Assembly (NCBI RefSeq): GCF_011516655.1
Contig: NZ_WOSV01000001.1
Coordinates: 62,001-126,000, forward strand
Direction of reading: 5' to 3'
Source: Acetobacter thailandicus
GTDB taxonomy: Bacteria > Pseudomonadota > Alphaproteobacteria > Acetobacterales > Acetobacteraceae
Length of the DNA: 64,000 nt
A model generated the notes under the pieces. It searched no databases. It saw only the letters and a program-made list of their open reading frames with translations, and was not told the origin of the DNA. Below, one piece after another: positions 17,691 to 26,893 of this stretch. The position numbers were made by a program, and so were the translations under genes. Each line of letters begins with the position of its first letter. The stretch's first letter is position 1.

Positions 17691-19320
17691 TCTGAAAAAC
17701 AGAGCATTCTCCATGACCGCACTAACACTCAAAGTTATTTCTGCACCAGAAGGAATATCTTCAAAAGACCAGATTATAAAAGATGAAAAATTTATAATCG
17801 GCCGGGATCCTGGCTGTAACTGGTGCCTTGCAGATACAAACCGTGTTTTATCAAAAAAACACTGCGTTATTGAACGCCATGGTGAAGGATGGTGCCTGAG
17901 TGACACCAGCACAAACGGAACGTTTGTTAACCAGGATACTATGCCATTAAAAAAGAAAAAACATGACCTGCAGGATGGAGATATTATTGAATTTGCATCA
18001 TATAAAATTAAAGCCATAATAAGTGGGCCAGACAATATCACTATAAAGAATGAAAATTATCCTTCATTATCAGAAAATACTCATAATAACTCTTTTACAG
18101 GAAACGAGTTCAGTAGCTCACTAGCAAATCTTACCGATGATTTCTCTGCTTTTCCACCAAATGAAAATCTCCTGATATCAAAGGATAGTATCTCTATTAA
18201 CGAAATTCCATATATTGATACAACACCATCTGAGCGAGAAAACAGCCCGATACACGAAGCATATAAACCACCCAATGTTGTAAATGAAATTATCAGTGAC
18301 AACTGGGATGAAGATCCTGTAGATGATAAAGTTATTAGTAAAAAAGATGATTTTTCTGATAGCGATGTCATAAAAAACCATCTCTCTGATGAACATGATC
18401 TGACACCCTCTGAGGCTGAACAAACATCCCCTTCTGATCAGGATATTTTTTATTATCCAGATACACAAACCTCTGTTTCTGCCAGTTCTGTAACAGAATA
18501 TGAACAGGCCCCTGCCTATGAAGATATCCAGGCAGAATACAGGGCATCATCTGTGTCAGATACATTTATCCACGAAGAAGTTTCACCTCATGCTGAGGAA
18601 AACATACAAGCGGGTATATTTACTGACTCTGCCACTCCTGATTCAGAGCAATGTGATGACAGTATATCTGGTTACAATGCATTTTCTCTGAAGGCTTTTT
18701 TACAGGGAGCCGGGATGGAAAAGATTATTGATCTCTCTGATCTGACCCCTGAGATCATGAACGAACTTGGCAAAAGTTTTCGGGCAATGATTCATGGTCT
18801 GCGTCAGATCATGATTGCAAGAGCAACCATCAAAGGAGAGTTTCGCATTGAGCAAACCATGATTCAGGCAGCTGGCAATAATCCTCTGAAATTCTCATCA
18901 GATGATGACGATGCCCTCATGGCCATGATTGGTATAGGTCGCAGGAGCGGTATGCCACCGTCGCAGGCCATTACCGAATCTCTTAATGATATGAGCTTAC
19001 ATGAATTTGCGGTGATTAATGCAATGCAAAGCGCCGTATTACATATGCTGACCCGTATGGAACCTGCACGTTTTACGGAAGATGCCGGAGACCGCTTTTT
19101 CGACTTCCTTCCGGCCAATAAAGCCGGACGCGCTTTTGCATTCTATGCAGATACACATAAAAATCTGACTTCTGCCCTGAAAGACGATTTTGACAGTAGT
19201 TTTGGCAAAGATTTTGCACGTTCTTATGAAAAAGCACTGACCAGTGCAGAAAAATCACTAAAAAATACCACCCATAAAGCTGAAAAAAATATTCCTTCTG
19301 CCGATGGAGATGCACAGTGA
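17683..19320 (+). CDS. tagH: T6SS FHA-domain protein Fha (TagH)
   Basis: Phosphothreonine-binding scaffold that couples kinase activity to T6SS assembly. The 545 residues begin with an FHA domain (about 20-105) carrying GRDPGCNW, SKKHCVIERH and DTSTNGTFVN. A long acidic, Ser/Asp/Glu-rich linker follows (about 120-330), and a helical T6SS-specific FHA C-terminal domain (about 345-530) contains SFRAMIHGLRQIMIARATIKGEFRIEQT in separable blocks. The start overlaps the vgrG stop; an ATG ten codons in is an alternative. Linker codons are AT-richer than neighbours. tssK overlaps its stop. Confidence 0.9.
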   Translation: MANLKNRAFSMTALTLKVISAPEGISSKDQIIKDEKFIIGRDPGCNWCLADTNRVLSKKHCVIERHGEGWCLSDTSTNGTFVNQDTMPLKKKKHDLQDGDIIEFASYKIKAIISGPDNITIKNENYPSLSENTHNNSFTGNEFSSSLANLTDDFSAFPPNENLLISKDSISINEIPYIDTTPSERENSPIHEAYKPPNVVNEIISDNWDEDPVDDKVISKKDDFSDSDVIKNHLSDEHDLTPSEAEQTSPSDQDIFYYPDTQTSVSASSVTEYEQAPAYEDIQAEYRASSVSDTFIHEEVSPHAEENIQAGIFTDSATPDSEQCDDSISGYNAFSLKAFLQGAGMEKIIDLSDLTPEIMNELGKSFRAMIHGLRQIMIARATIKGEFRIEQTMIQAAGNNPLKFSSDDDDALMAMIGIGRRSGMPPSQAITESLNDMSLHEFAVINAMQSAVLHMLTRMEPARFTEDAGDRFFDFLPANKAGRAFAFYADTHKNLTSALKDDFDSSFGKDFARSYEKALTSAEKSLKNTTHKAEKNIPSADGDAQ

Positions 19321-20645
19321 GCTGGAACAACCGTGTCGCCTGGGAGGAGGGCATGTTCCTCCGCGCACAACATTTCCAGCAACAGGACCGCTGGACAGAA
19401 GAACAGATACGCCAGACATTACGTTTTGTCAGACCCGATGGATGGGGTTTTGTACACCTGCAAATCAGCCAGGACCTCCTGACATCCGGGCGCTTCGCCC
19501 TGACATATGCCTCCGGAGTATTTGATGATGGCACCCCTTTCAGCATGCCCGGAGAAGCTGATCTGCCTCCACCGCTTGAGATACCAGATACAACACGCGA
19601 TGCGCTGATTTATCTCGCTCTGCCTGTTCGTCAGGCAGGCGCAATGGAGATGATTGCCGACGGCCGAAAAGACGGGCGTTATGCTGTATCAACCTTCGAA
19701 GCATTTGACACACAATCAGGCTCCTCCCAGCCAAGTGAAATTGATATCGGGCGTCTGAGCACAATACTTCTGACAGAAAACAGTGATCACGAAGGGTATC
19801 TGTGCCTGCCTGTCGCACGCGTACGCGAAGTTCTGCCCAGCCAGCAGGTCGTGCTTGACCAGGGATGGATCCCTCCGTCTCTGACCTGTTATGCAACGAC
19901 ACAGCTCTCTGCCCTGGCTATCGAGCTGACTGGCATGCTCAACCAGCGCGGCAATGCTATTGCGGCCCGTCTGACATCACCTGGCGGCAAAGGGAGTGCT
20001 GAAGTTGCAGATTTCCTCCTGCTTCAGTCAATCAATGGCTGGCAAAATCTGATGTCACATTTTGCTGAAACAGGCACTGTTCATCCCGAAGATTTTTATC
20101 GTTTTCTGATCTGTGTTGCCGGAGAGCTCTCAACATTTACAGCTCCTGACAAACGTCCTTCACAATACCAACCCTATCGCCACAAAGATATCCAGGCGAG
20201 TTTCGCACCTGTTGTTGCTGATATACGCCGTTCACTTTCTGCTGTGTATGAACAGACTGCCGTAATGATCGAGCTCAATCTGCGTCGTCATGGCATTCGC
20301 ACGGGCACTATTCATGACCGCTCGCTTCTGGCTAAAGCCAGTTTTATCCTTGCTATTACAGCAGAGATGCCAACAGAAGAACTTCGCCGCCTTTTTCCTC
20401 ATACTGTTAAAATTGGTGCTGTTGAGCATATCCGTGAGCTTGTTAACGTTGCTATGCCAGGCATCGGCTTACGACCACTTCCTGTTGCTCCGCGACAAAT
20501 GCCATTTTATGCGGGCGCAACCTATTTTGAGCTTGATCGCAACTCTCCCTCCTGGCAGAGCCTTAACAGTTCAGGGGGTATTGCTCTTCATGTTTCCGGT
20601 GACTTTCCCGGTCTGAAAATTGAACTCTGGGCAATTCGTTCATGA
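19317..20645 (+). CDS. tssK: T6SS baseplate protein TssK
   Basis: TssK (ImpJ/VasE) trimers connect the baseplate wedge TssFG to the TssL/TssM membrane complex. The 442-residue product starts at a GTG overlapping the FHA stop and shows the family opening VAWEEGMFLRAQHFQQQD and the later FEAFDTQSGS and PLPVAPRQMPFYAGATYFELD blocks in separate positions. It ends in the compact C-terminal receptor domain (IALHVSGDFPGLKIELWAI). Its stop overlaps the tssL ATG (ATGA), the usual tssK-tssL-tssM order. Confidence 0.95.
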   Translation: MSWNNRVAWEEGMFLRAQHFQQQDRWTEEQIRQTLRFVRPDGWGFVHLQISQDLLTSGRFALTYASGVFDDGTPFSMPGEADLPPPLEIPDTTRDALIYLALPVRQAGAMEMIADGRKDGRYAVSTFEAFDTQSGSSQPSEIDIGRLSTILLTENSDHEGYLCLPVARVREVLPSQQVVLDQGWIPPSLTCYATTQLSALAIELTGMLNQRGNAIAARLTSPGGKGSAEVADFLLLQSINGWQNLMSHFAETGTVHPEDFYRFLICVAGELSTFTAPDKRPSQYQPYRHKDIQASFAPVVADIRRSLSAVYEQTAVMIELNLRRHGIRTGTIHDRSLLAKASFILAITAEMPTEELRRLFPHTVKIGAVEHIRELVNVAMPGIGLRPLPVAPRQMPFYAGATYFELDRNSPSWQSLNSSGGIALHVSGDFPGLKIELWAIRS

Positions 20646-22021
20646 CCGGCAACCCTTTTCTTGAGCCCGATGATAACGAGCAGACCATTATCCGCCCTTT
20701 ACCTGGAGGGCGCCCTCCCCAGCCCGAAAAAACTGAGCCAGAGCAACCTCTCAGTCCCGCACAGCAGCAGATAAATGTACAACCGGCGAATGCGCTGCGT
20801 TTTGAAGATATTCAGCATTCGTCACAATCCATCATTGTCGCCGCTGCTGCCGGGTGCCTGAGTTTCCTCAGCCGTATTCATAACACCTACACTGCCCCTG
20901 ACCCCACGCAACTAAGACAAAATGCAATTGCTGCCCTGAAACAATTTGAACAGGTTCTGCGTGATAATAATGTGCCAATGGATGAAATCCGCCCCGCACA
21001 TTATGCGCTCTGCGCAAGCATGGATGACGTAGTACATTCTACCCCCTGGGGTAGTCAGGGAATATGGAGCGCAGCCTCCCTCGTCTCCACCTTCCACCAG
21101 GAAGTGCAGTCGGGTGAACGTTTTTTTGACGTGCTGGTACGTATTTCGCGCAGCCCTGGTCGTATGCTTGGTGTGCTGGAGCTGATGTATCTCTGCATCT
21201 GTCTCGGTATGCAGGGGCGATATCGCCTCTCACCCCGCGGCCCGGCTGATCTGGACCGTATACGCGAAGAAATATTCATTCTCATTATGCGCAACAGGCC
21301 AGCAGTAGAGCGTGAACTTTCACCGCACTGGCAGGGAGTCAGCGCACCCTACCGCCCGCAACGATTTGGCGTGCCGGTATGGCTTGCTGCCGTGGCCGGC
21401 CTGACCCTGATTAGTTTTATTTATGTGTGGGTCACACTGGGAGCGGCACGCCTTTCATCAAACCTGTTTGCCTCAGCCCTCTCCATCCCGCCAGGGCAGC
21501 AGCCTCAGATTGCCCGCGTTGCACCGGTTGAAGACCTGCCTCCTCCTCCTGAACCCGTTCACGGGGAACGCGAACGCCTGGAAACTTTCCTTGCCCCTGA
21601 AGTGCAGCAAAAACTAGTCTCTATTGAAGGCACAGACGCCGTTCCTGTTATACGCATAATGGGTAAAGGCATGTTTCTGTCTGGTACTGAACAGCTTGAC
21701 CGTAATACGCTACCACTCCTGCACCGTATTGGTCTGGCTCTGGCCACAGAAAAAGGCTGGGCTGAGATTATCGGCTATACAGACAGCCGGCCTATTCACA
21801 CCATTCGTTTCCCGTCCAACCTTGAGCTTTCACGCGCCAGGGCAGAAACCGCTGCTACCTTCATTCGTGAAACCGGAGGCACTGGTATGCCACTCCATAT
21901 TCAGGGTGCCGGTGCCTCTAACCCCATCGCTTCCAATGATACACCTCAGGGGCAGCAAATGAACCGCCGCATCGAAATTGTTCTGCATCGCCAGACGCCA
22001 GACCAGGACAAGCAGCCGTGA
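20642..22021 (+). CDS. tssL: T6SS membrane protein TssL with C-terminal OmpA-like domain
   Basis: Inner-membrane component (DotU/IcmH/ImpK) of the T6SS envelope complex. Residues 1-60 form a Pro-rich cytoplasmic tail with the motif EQTIIRPLPGGRPP, whose Thr15 is a candidate phosphorylation site. The DotU domain spans about 75-235, a single membrane helix lies at about 243-264 (VWLAAVAGLTLISFIYVW), and an OmpA-like peptidoglycan-binding domain fills 320-455 (LSRARAETAATFI, QMNRRIEIVL). Such TssL-OmpA fusions anchor the complex to the cell wall and are usual in imp-type clusters that lack TssJ, as here. GTGA overlap with tssM. Confidence 0.95.
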   Translation: MTGNPFLEPDDNEQTIIRPLPGGRPPQPEKTEPEQPLSPAQQQINVQPANALRFEDIQHSSQSIIVAAAAGCLSFLSRIHNTYTAPDPTQLRQNAIAALKQFEQVLRDNNVPMDEIRPAHYALCASMDDVVHSTPWGSQGIWSAASLVSTFHQEVQSGERFFDVLVRISRSPGRMLGVLELMYLCICLGMQGRYRLSPRGPADLDRIREEIFILIMRNRPAVERELSPHWQGVSAPYRPQRFGVPVWLAAVAGLTLISFIYVWVTLGAARLSSNLFASALSIPPGQQPQIARVAPVEDLPPPPEPVHGERERLETFLAPEVQQKLVSIEGTDAVPVIRIMGKGMFLSGTEQLDRNTLPLLHRIGLALATEKGWAEIIGYTDSRPIHTIRFPSNLELSRARAETAATFIRETGGTGMPLHIQGAGASNPIASNDTPQGQQMNRRIEIVLHRQTPDQDKQP

Positions 22022-25000
22022 GCCTTATTTCAGACGGTAATATCCCTCCTTTCCTCTCAGCCATAGCCGGACGCTGGAGTATGAGCTTTATGGGAGCAGC
22101 AATGGCTGGTGCTCTCATCTGGTTCCTGGGAGAGCTTGTCCCTGGCCTGCGTACACCTGCAGCCCGCATTATCTGTGTTATTATCGTTCTCATCATATGG
22201 GCGGGAGTAAACAGCCTGCTGTCATGGCGCGCCAGACACAAAGATAAAACCCTGATGGCAGGCGCCACAGAAGGTGATAACTCTGATGACGCGATGGCAG
22301 CACAGGCAGAGGCCCAGGAAGAAGCCCGTAATCTGCGTGAGCGACTTCAAAAATCACTCCAGATTCTGAAAAAAACACGCAAAGGGCGCGGCTATCTTTA
22401 CGAGCAGCCCTGGTTTGTTCTGATCGGCCCTCCCGGCAGCGGCAAAACAACCCTGCTCACTCAATCGGGCCTGCGCTTTCCACTGGCACAGCCTGATGGT
22501 ATCGGTGGCCTGGCACCTGGCGCAGTAGCTGGTATTGGCGGCACGCGCCTGTGTGACTGGTGGTTTGCCGATGAAGCTGTACTGATCGATACTGCCGGTC
22601 GCTTTACCACACAGGATTCCAACAAAACAGTTGACCGTTCAGGCTGGCTGAACTTCCTGGGCCTGCTAAAGCGCACCCGCTCACGACAGCCGCTTAACGG
22701 GGTCATTGTAATGATCTCGCTGGCCGATGTGGTCACAGTCTCACAAAGCGAACGGCTGTTTCATGCCCGCATGATTCGTGACCGTATCCGTGAACTGACC
22801 GAGCGCCTTGGCGTACGTATCCCGGTTTATGCTATTTTCACCAAAGCAGACCGCATTGCTGGTTTTACAGAATTTTTTGATGATCTCGACCGCGACTATC
22901 GCCGTCAGGTCTGGGGCATGACATTTCAGCTTCAGCATGGCATCGAAGACTTTACGAACGAATTTCATCTCCTGACAAACCGCCTGAATGACCGCCTGTT
23001 TGAACGGCTTCAGCAGGAACGCATTCCTGCAAGGCGTGCCATTATTGCTTCTTTTCCATTACAGATGGAAACACTCAATGATGCACTCAACGAATTTCTG
23101 AATGCTGCTTTTGGCAGCACACGTCTCGACCCGGCCCCTTTTATTCGTGGCATTTATTTTACCTCCAGTGCACAGGAAGGCACACCGGTTGACCGGCTAA
23201 GCAGCATGCTGGCCCGCAGCTTTGGCATCGACCAGCGTCGTATGCCGGCCCTCCGTTCAGATACAAAACGCGCCTATTTTGTCGAACGTCTGCTCAGCGA
23301 GGTGATTCTTGGTGAAGCACGTCTCGTCTCGTCTTCTCCCACACGGCAACGCCGCCGCCTGATGCTGCGTCGCTCAGGTTTTGCTGCTGTAGCGCTTGTT
23401 ACTGTCTTATCCTGCATCTTTTTGTGGCAACGTAATATTGAAAACCGACAGATTATTGCCCACAACGAAGACGCAATTAACATTTATCGCAGCAAGCTGG
23501 AGAACCTGCACCTGGACCCTGTGGCAGACGATAACCTGCCAGCCGTCCTTCCTGCTCTCAATGCCGCCCGGGCCCTTCCTGATGCCCGTACACTGGCATC
23601 CCGTCATCGTGTCTGGCCAGGAATGGCCTTTAACGAAGATGCTGACATCGGCATGACGAACCACCTGATTTATCAGGCGGCGCTCCAGCGGCTTCTACTG
23701 CCTCGTCTGATGTGGCGCCTGGAAAATCAGATTCAGGAACATTTCAGCCAGCCAGCCTTTCTTTACGAAGCAACCCGTATTTACCTTATGCTCAGCAACC
23801 AGGGTTCACTTGAACCTGAAATGATCAGAGACTGGATGCTGCTCGACTGGGAAAGTCGTTTTCCTGGCCCAAGTGCAAAAATACAGCGCGACCAGCTGAT
23901 GGAGCATCTCAATGCTCTGCTTGAAACGCCTCTCCCAAGCCTGCAGGTTAACGGGGGCATGGTAAAACAGGCTCGTGCTGCCTTTAGTCGTGTCAGCCCG
24001 GCTGAACGGGTCTATGGCCGCATCAGAGCCAGTGCCATGTCGGTTCCCGACTGGTCACCTGAGACCGTACTGGGCCACGGGCAAAAGCAATTTACGCGCC
24101 TGTCGGGTCGTCCCATGACAGACACAATCCCCGGTTTTTACACCAGTGCTGGTTTCAGGCAGATTCTTCTGCCGGCTCTGCCTTCTGCCGCGCAGGATGT
24201 CGCAAGCGAAAGCTGGGTACTGGGCAGCAGTGACCATAGTCTCAATGGCACAACACCTGCGAGCCTGGAAAACGGCGTTCTTGACCTGTATACTGCCGAC
24301 TACATTCGCCACTGGGATGATATGCTGAACGACCTGGCCCTTGTACCCTTTTCGGGTCACTCAGACCTGGTACAGAGGTTATATGTTCTGTCATCACCAC
24401 AATCACCCATGCGTGACTTCCTGGTCGCAATCACTCATGAACTCACACCGGCTACAGATGCACAAAATGAACAGCGTGGTGAAGATAAACAAAAAGCTGA
24501 CCCCGAAAAAAGCCGTCTTGGAGCATTTTTCAACAGATCAAAAGGCAGTAACCCTGCAGCCCCTGTGCCTGGCACAGAGATTGATCTGCACTTTGCTCCT
24601 CTGGTGATCTTTACCGGACGTACTGGCCAGGCTCCTCCAATTAATGGAGTGATGCAAATCCTGAACCAGTTCGAGGGAGCCATTGCCCAATTACCTAATG
24701 CCGATAATCCTGCGCAGCTGCTACAGTCAACACAAAACCCTGTACAATCTATTCAGGCAGAATCTCTGCGGCAGCCACAGCCTGTTTCCCGCTGGCTTAA
24801 CCAGATCGCAACGGCAGGTGACAGCACAATGGCAGGTGATGCAAAACGCACAGCAGCCGCTGCCTATAGCAGCGCGCAGGGGCCTGCTCAGTTATGTATG
24901 GCAGTCGTAAAAAATCACTACCCGTTTGACCCGAATGCCGAGCAGGATGCACCTCTTGATCAGTTTATTCGTCTGTTTACACCCGGAGGTGTGCTGGACA

Positions 25001-25563
25001 CGTATTTCACAACACAGCTTGCTGCCTACGTCGATACAAAAGGGCCTGTCTGGCGGGCTCACAACCTTGGCAACACTCCACCTCCGGTTTCGGCTGCGGC
25101 ACTCGCTCAGTTTCAGCAGGCAGCCCGAATTCGCTCCCTTCTCTTCCCTGGTAACATGGCAGTACCTGCAATACATCTGCACATCACGCCTCTGGCGGCT
25201 GACCCGCTGTCAAAAATAGTGAATTTCAGATTTGGTTCACTCAATGTCGTATGGAAAGCCGGCGTCAACGGCACTCTTGGACAGGCGCTTGGTGCATCAA
25301 TGACATGGCCTGGTGATAATATCTCCAATATTGCACTCGACTTTGTGCCAGAGGCCGCCTTTCCTCGCCGCCAGCAGGGCAGCTGGGCATTCTTCCATCT
25401 CCTCGACAGCGGAGTAATAACCCCGACAGGCAAACCTGATCATCTCGACATAACCTTCCGCTCAGGAGACCGAAGCGTTACCTATGATCTGGAAACATCA
25501 ACACCTGAACAGGTTTTTGATCATACCCTTTTCTCACATTTTCACTGTCCGATACTGCAATAG
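22018..25563 (+). CDS. tssM: T6SS membrane core protein TssM (IcmF)
   Basis: Large inner-membrane protein that with TssL forms the trans-envelope channel. The 1181 residues are full family length. Two membrane helices lie near residues 22-40 and 49-68, a Walker A motif GPPGSGKT at 137-144 with a downstream DTAGR switch, and a third helix near 450-470, followed by the long periplasmic domain ending in SGVITPTGKPDHLDITF. The nucleotide-binding site is intact, so ATP/GTP binding is expected. With no tssJ in the locus, the periplasmic tip must reach the outer membrane without the usual lipoprotein, or through an unlinked one. Confidence 0.95.
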   Translation: MSLISDGNIPPFLSAIAGRWSMSFMGAAMAGALIWFLGELVPGLRTPAARIICVIIVLIIWAGVNSLLSWRARHKDKTLMAGATEGDNSDDAMAAQAEAQEEARNLRERLQKSLQILKKTRKGRGYLYEQPWFVLIGPPGSGKTTLLTQSGLRFPLAQPDGIGGLAPGAVAGIGGTRLCDWWFADEAVLIDTAGRFTTQDSNKTVDRSGWLNFLGLLKRTRSRQPLNGVIVMISLADVVTVSQSERLFHARMIRDRIRELTERLGVRIPVYAIFTKADRIAGFTEFFDDLDRDYRRQVWGMTFQLQHGIEDFTNEFHLLTNRLNDRLFERLQQERIPARRAIIASFPLQMETLNDALNEFLNAAFGSTRLDPAPFIRGIYFTSSAQEGTPVDRLSSMLARSFGIDQRRMPALRSDTKRAYFVERLLSEVILGEARLVSSSPTRQRRRLMLRRSGFAAVALVTVLSCIFLWQRNIENRQIIAHNEDAINIYRSKLENLHLDPVADDNLPAVLPALNAARALPDARTLASRHRVWPGMAFNEDADIGMTNHLIYQAALQRLLLPRLMWRLENQIQEHFSQPAFLYEATRIYLMLSNQGSLEPEMIRDWMLLDWESRFPGPSAKIQRDQLMEHLNALLETPLPSLQVNGGMVKQARAAFSRVSPAERVYGRIRASAMSVPDWSPETVLGHGQKQFTRLSGRPMTDTIPGFYTSAGFRQILLPALPSAAQDVASESWVLGSSDHSLNGTTPASLENGVLDLYTADYIRHWDDMLNDLALVPFSGHSDLVQRLYVLSSPQSPMRDFLVAITHELTPATDAQNEQRGEDKQKADPEKSRLGAFFNRSKGSNPAAPVPGTEIDLHFAPLVIFTGRTGQAPPINGVMQILNQFEGAIAQLPNADNPAQLLQSTQNPVQSIQAESLRQPQPVSRWLNQIATAGDSTMAGDAKRTAAAAYSSAQGPAQLCMAVVKNHYPFDPNAEQDAPLDQFIRLFTPGGVLDTYFTTQLAAYVDTKGPVWRAHNLGNTPPPVSAAALAQFQQAARIRSLLFPGNMAVPAIHLHITPLAADPLSKIVNFRFGSLNVVWKAGVNGTLGQALGASMTWPGDNISNIALDFVPEAAFPRRQQGSWAFFHLLDSGVITPTGKPDHLDITFRSGDRSVTYDLETSTPEQVFDHTLFSHFHCPILQ

Positions 25564-25593
25564 TTCATGCAGAACCTTGAGGAATACCCACCT

Positions 25594-26136
25594 ATGCCTG
25601 AACAGGCCGGATTTTGTGGCAAACTCCCCGCCAGAGGAGACTTTATCCGGCGAGGGCTTTCAGAAACACTGGTCTCATGCTGGGATAACTGGGTAGCCCG
25701 CAACCTGGCCTATACTCACACTGTTATTACTCAGGATGAGTGGGTAAAAGGCTGGGTTATCGCGCCGCTATGGCGTTTATCTCTTCCTGCCGGGCATTTA
25801 TCTGAGCAGCCCGTAAGTGGTCTGATAATGCCCAGTATTGACAAAGCCGGTCGCTATTTCCCATTTTTTGCCGGAGTGGAAGGTATTTCTGCGGCTATCA
25901 ACACCGGCTCTTTCTGGCATGAGATGGAACATGCCTGCCGTGATGCTCTGATGCATACTATAGAACCTGATGAACTTTTTCTTCAGCTACAGAATATTCC
26001 TGCTCCCGAGGAAACATCCTGTATGACGGAACAGGGGCTGTGGATGACAGAAGGTAATAACACTATCCCTGCCCAGACTCTGACATATCAGGAGCTCCCC
26101 GAGCAGGAACTTTTTGCAAAGTTGTTCTGGGCATGA
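25594..26136 (+). CDS. tagF: T6SS-associated protein TagF (ImpM)
   Basis: TagF (DUF2094) family protein; in Pseudomonas and Agrobacterium it represses T6SS assembly post-translationally, in Agrobacterium as part of a TagF-PppA fusion. The ATG at 25594, after GAGG, gives 180 residues starting directly with the family opening GFCGKLPARGDFIRRGL; an upstream ATG at 25567 adds nine residues and has no evident ribosome binding site. Other matches are WRLSLPAG and GLIMPSIDKAGRYFPF. Here TagF and the PP2C phosphatase are separate genes overlapping by four bases, effectively a coupled version of the Agrobacterium fusion. Confidence 0.9.
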   Translation: MPEQAGFCGKLPARGDFIRRGLSETLVSCWDNWVARNLAYTHTVITQDEWVKGWVIAPLWRLSLPAGHLSEQPVSGLIMPSIDKAGRYFPFFAGVEGISAAINTGSFWHEMEHACRDALMHTIEPDELFLQLQNIPAPEETSCMTEQGLWMTEGNNTIPAQTLTYQELPEQELFAKLFWA

Positions 26137-26882
26137 CTGAAACAATACGATACTCCGCATCAACACATCAGGGTGTTGTCAGAGCTGAAAATCAGGATGC
26201 CTATCTGTGCCGTCCTGATCTGCAGATTTTTGCCGTCGCAGATGGTGCAGGCGGGCATGATGACGGACAGTGGGCGGCACAACGGGTCATTGACAGCCTG
26301 GCGTCACTCCCTGCTGATCTCCGGCCCAGCGAACTTTTACAGCGTATTCGACACCGCCTGACAATGGCACATGAACAGCTGAAAATGGAAGCACTGCGAC
26401 GTGACAGCCAGAAAGGTATGGCTTCGACTATCGTTGTTCTAATTTTAACGGAAGAGTATTTTGCCTGTCTCTGGCTGGGAGATTCCCGTATTTATATGAT
26501 GCGGGATGGTGAGTTAATTCAATTAACAAAAGATCACTCCCACACACAGGCTTTAGTTGATGCAGGCCTTCTGCGTGTTGAGGAAATGGAATTACACCCC
26601 CAGGCAAATGTCATTATCAAAGCCATTGGTGCGGGGTCACAGCCACTTATGATTGATAAATGCACAGGCCCGCTTCTGCCTTACGACAGGTTTTTATTAT
26701 GTTCTGATGGCCTGACAAAATCGGTTAATGACAGCAACATTCTTAAATGCCTTGAAACAGGAGTGAACTCTGCAGATCTTCTGGTAAAAACTGCTCTGCA
26801 AAACCATGCACGCGACAATGTTACAGCCATTGTTGTCAGCATTGAAGATGAAGAAAAATGGCCTTCAAATAACGATATTTAA
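26133..26882 (+). CDS. T6SS-associated PP2C-family protein phosphatase (PppA)
   Basis: Metal-dependent Ser/Thr phosphatase expected to reverse the kinase-driven activation of the T6SS. The 249-residue protein carries the PP2C motifs STHQGVVRAENQD, VADGAGGH (aspartates for metal binding), LWLGDSRIYMMRDG, LLCSDGLTKSV and HARDNVTAIVV. It has no membrane segment or signal peptide, so it acts in the cytoplasm. It is the last gene of the right operon; its stop is only 11 bases from the convergent tssA stop, leaving no room for a normal terminator. Confidence 0.92.
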   Translation: MTETIRYSASTHQGVVRAENQDAYLCRPDLQIFAVADGAGGHDDGQWAAQRVIDSLASLPADLRPSELLQRIRHRLTMAHEQLKMEALRRDSQKGMASTIVVLILTEEYFACLWLGDSRIYMMRDGELIQLTKDHSHTQALVDAGLLRVEEMELHPQANVIIKAIGAGSQPLMIDKCTGPLLPYDRFLLCSDGLTKSVNDSNILKCLETGVNSADLLVKTALQNHARDNVTAIVVSIEDEEKWPSNNDI

Positions 26883-26893
26883 AAATTATTATA

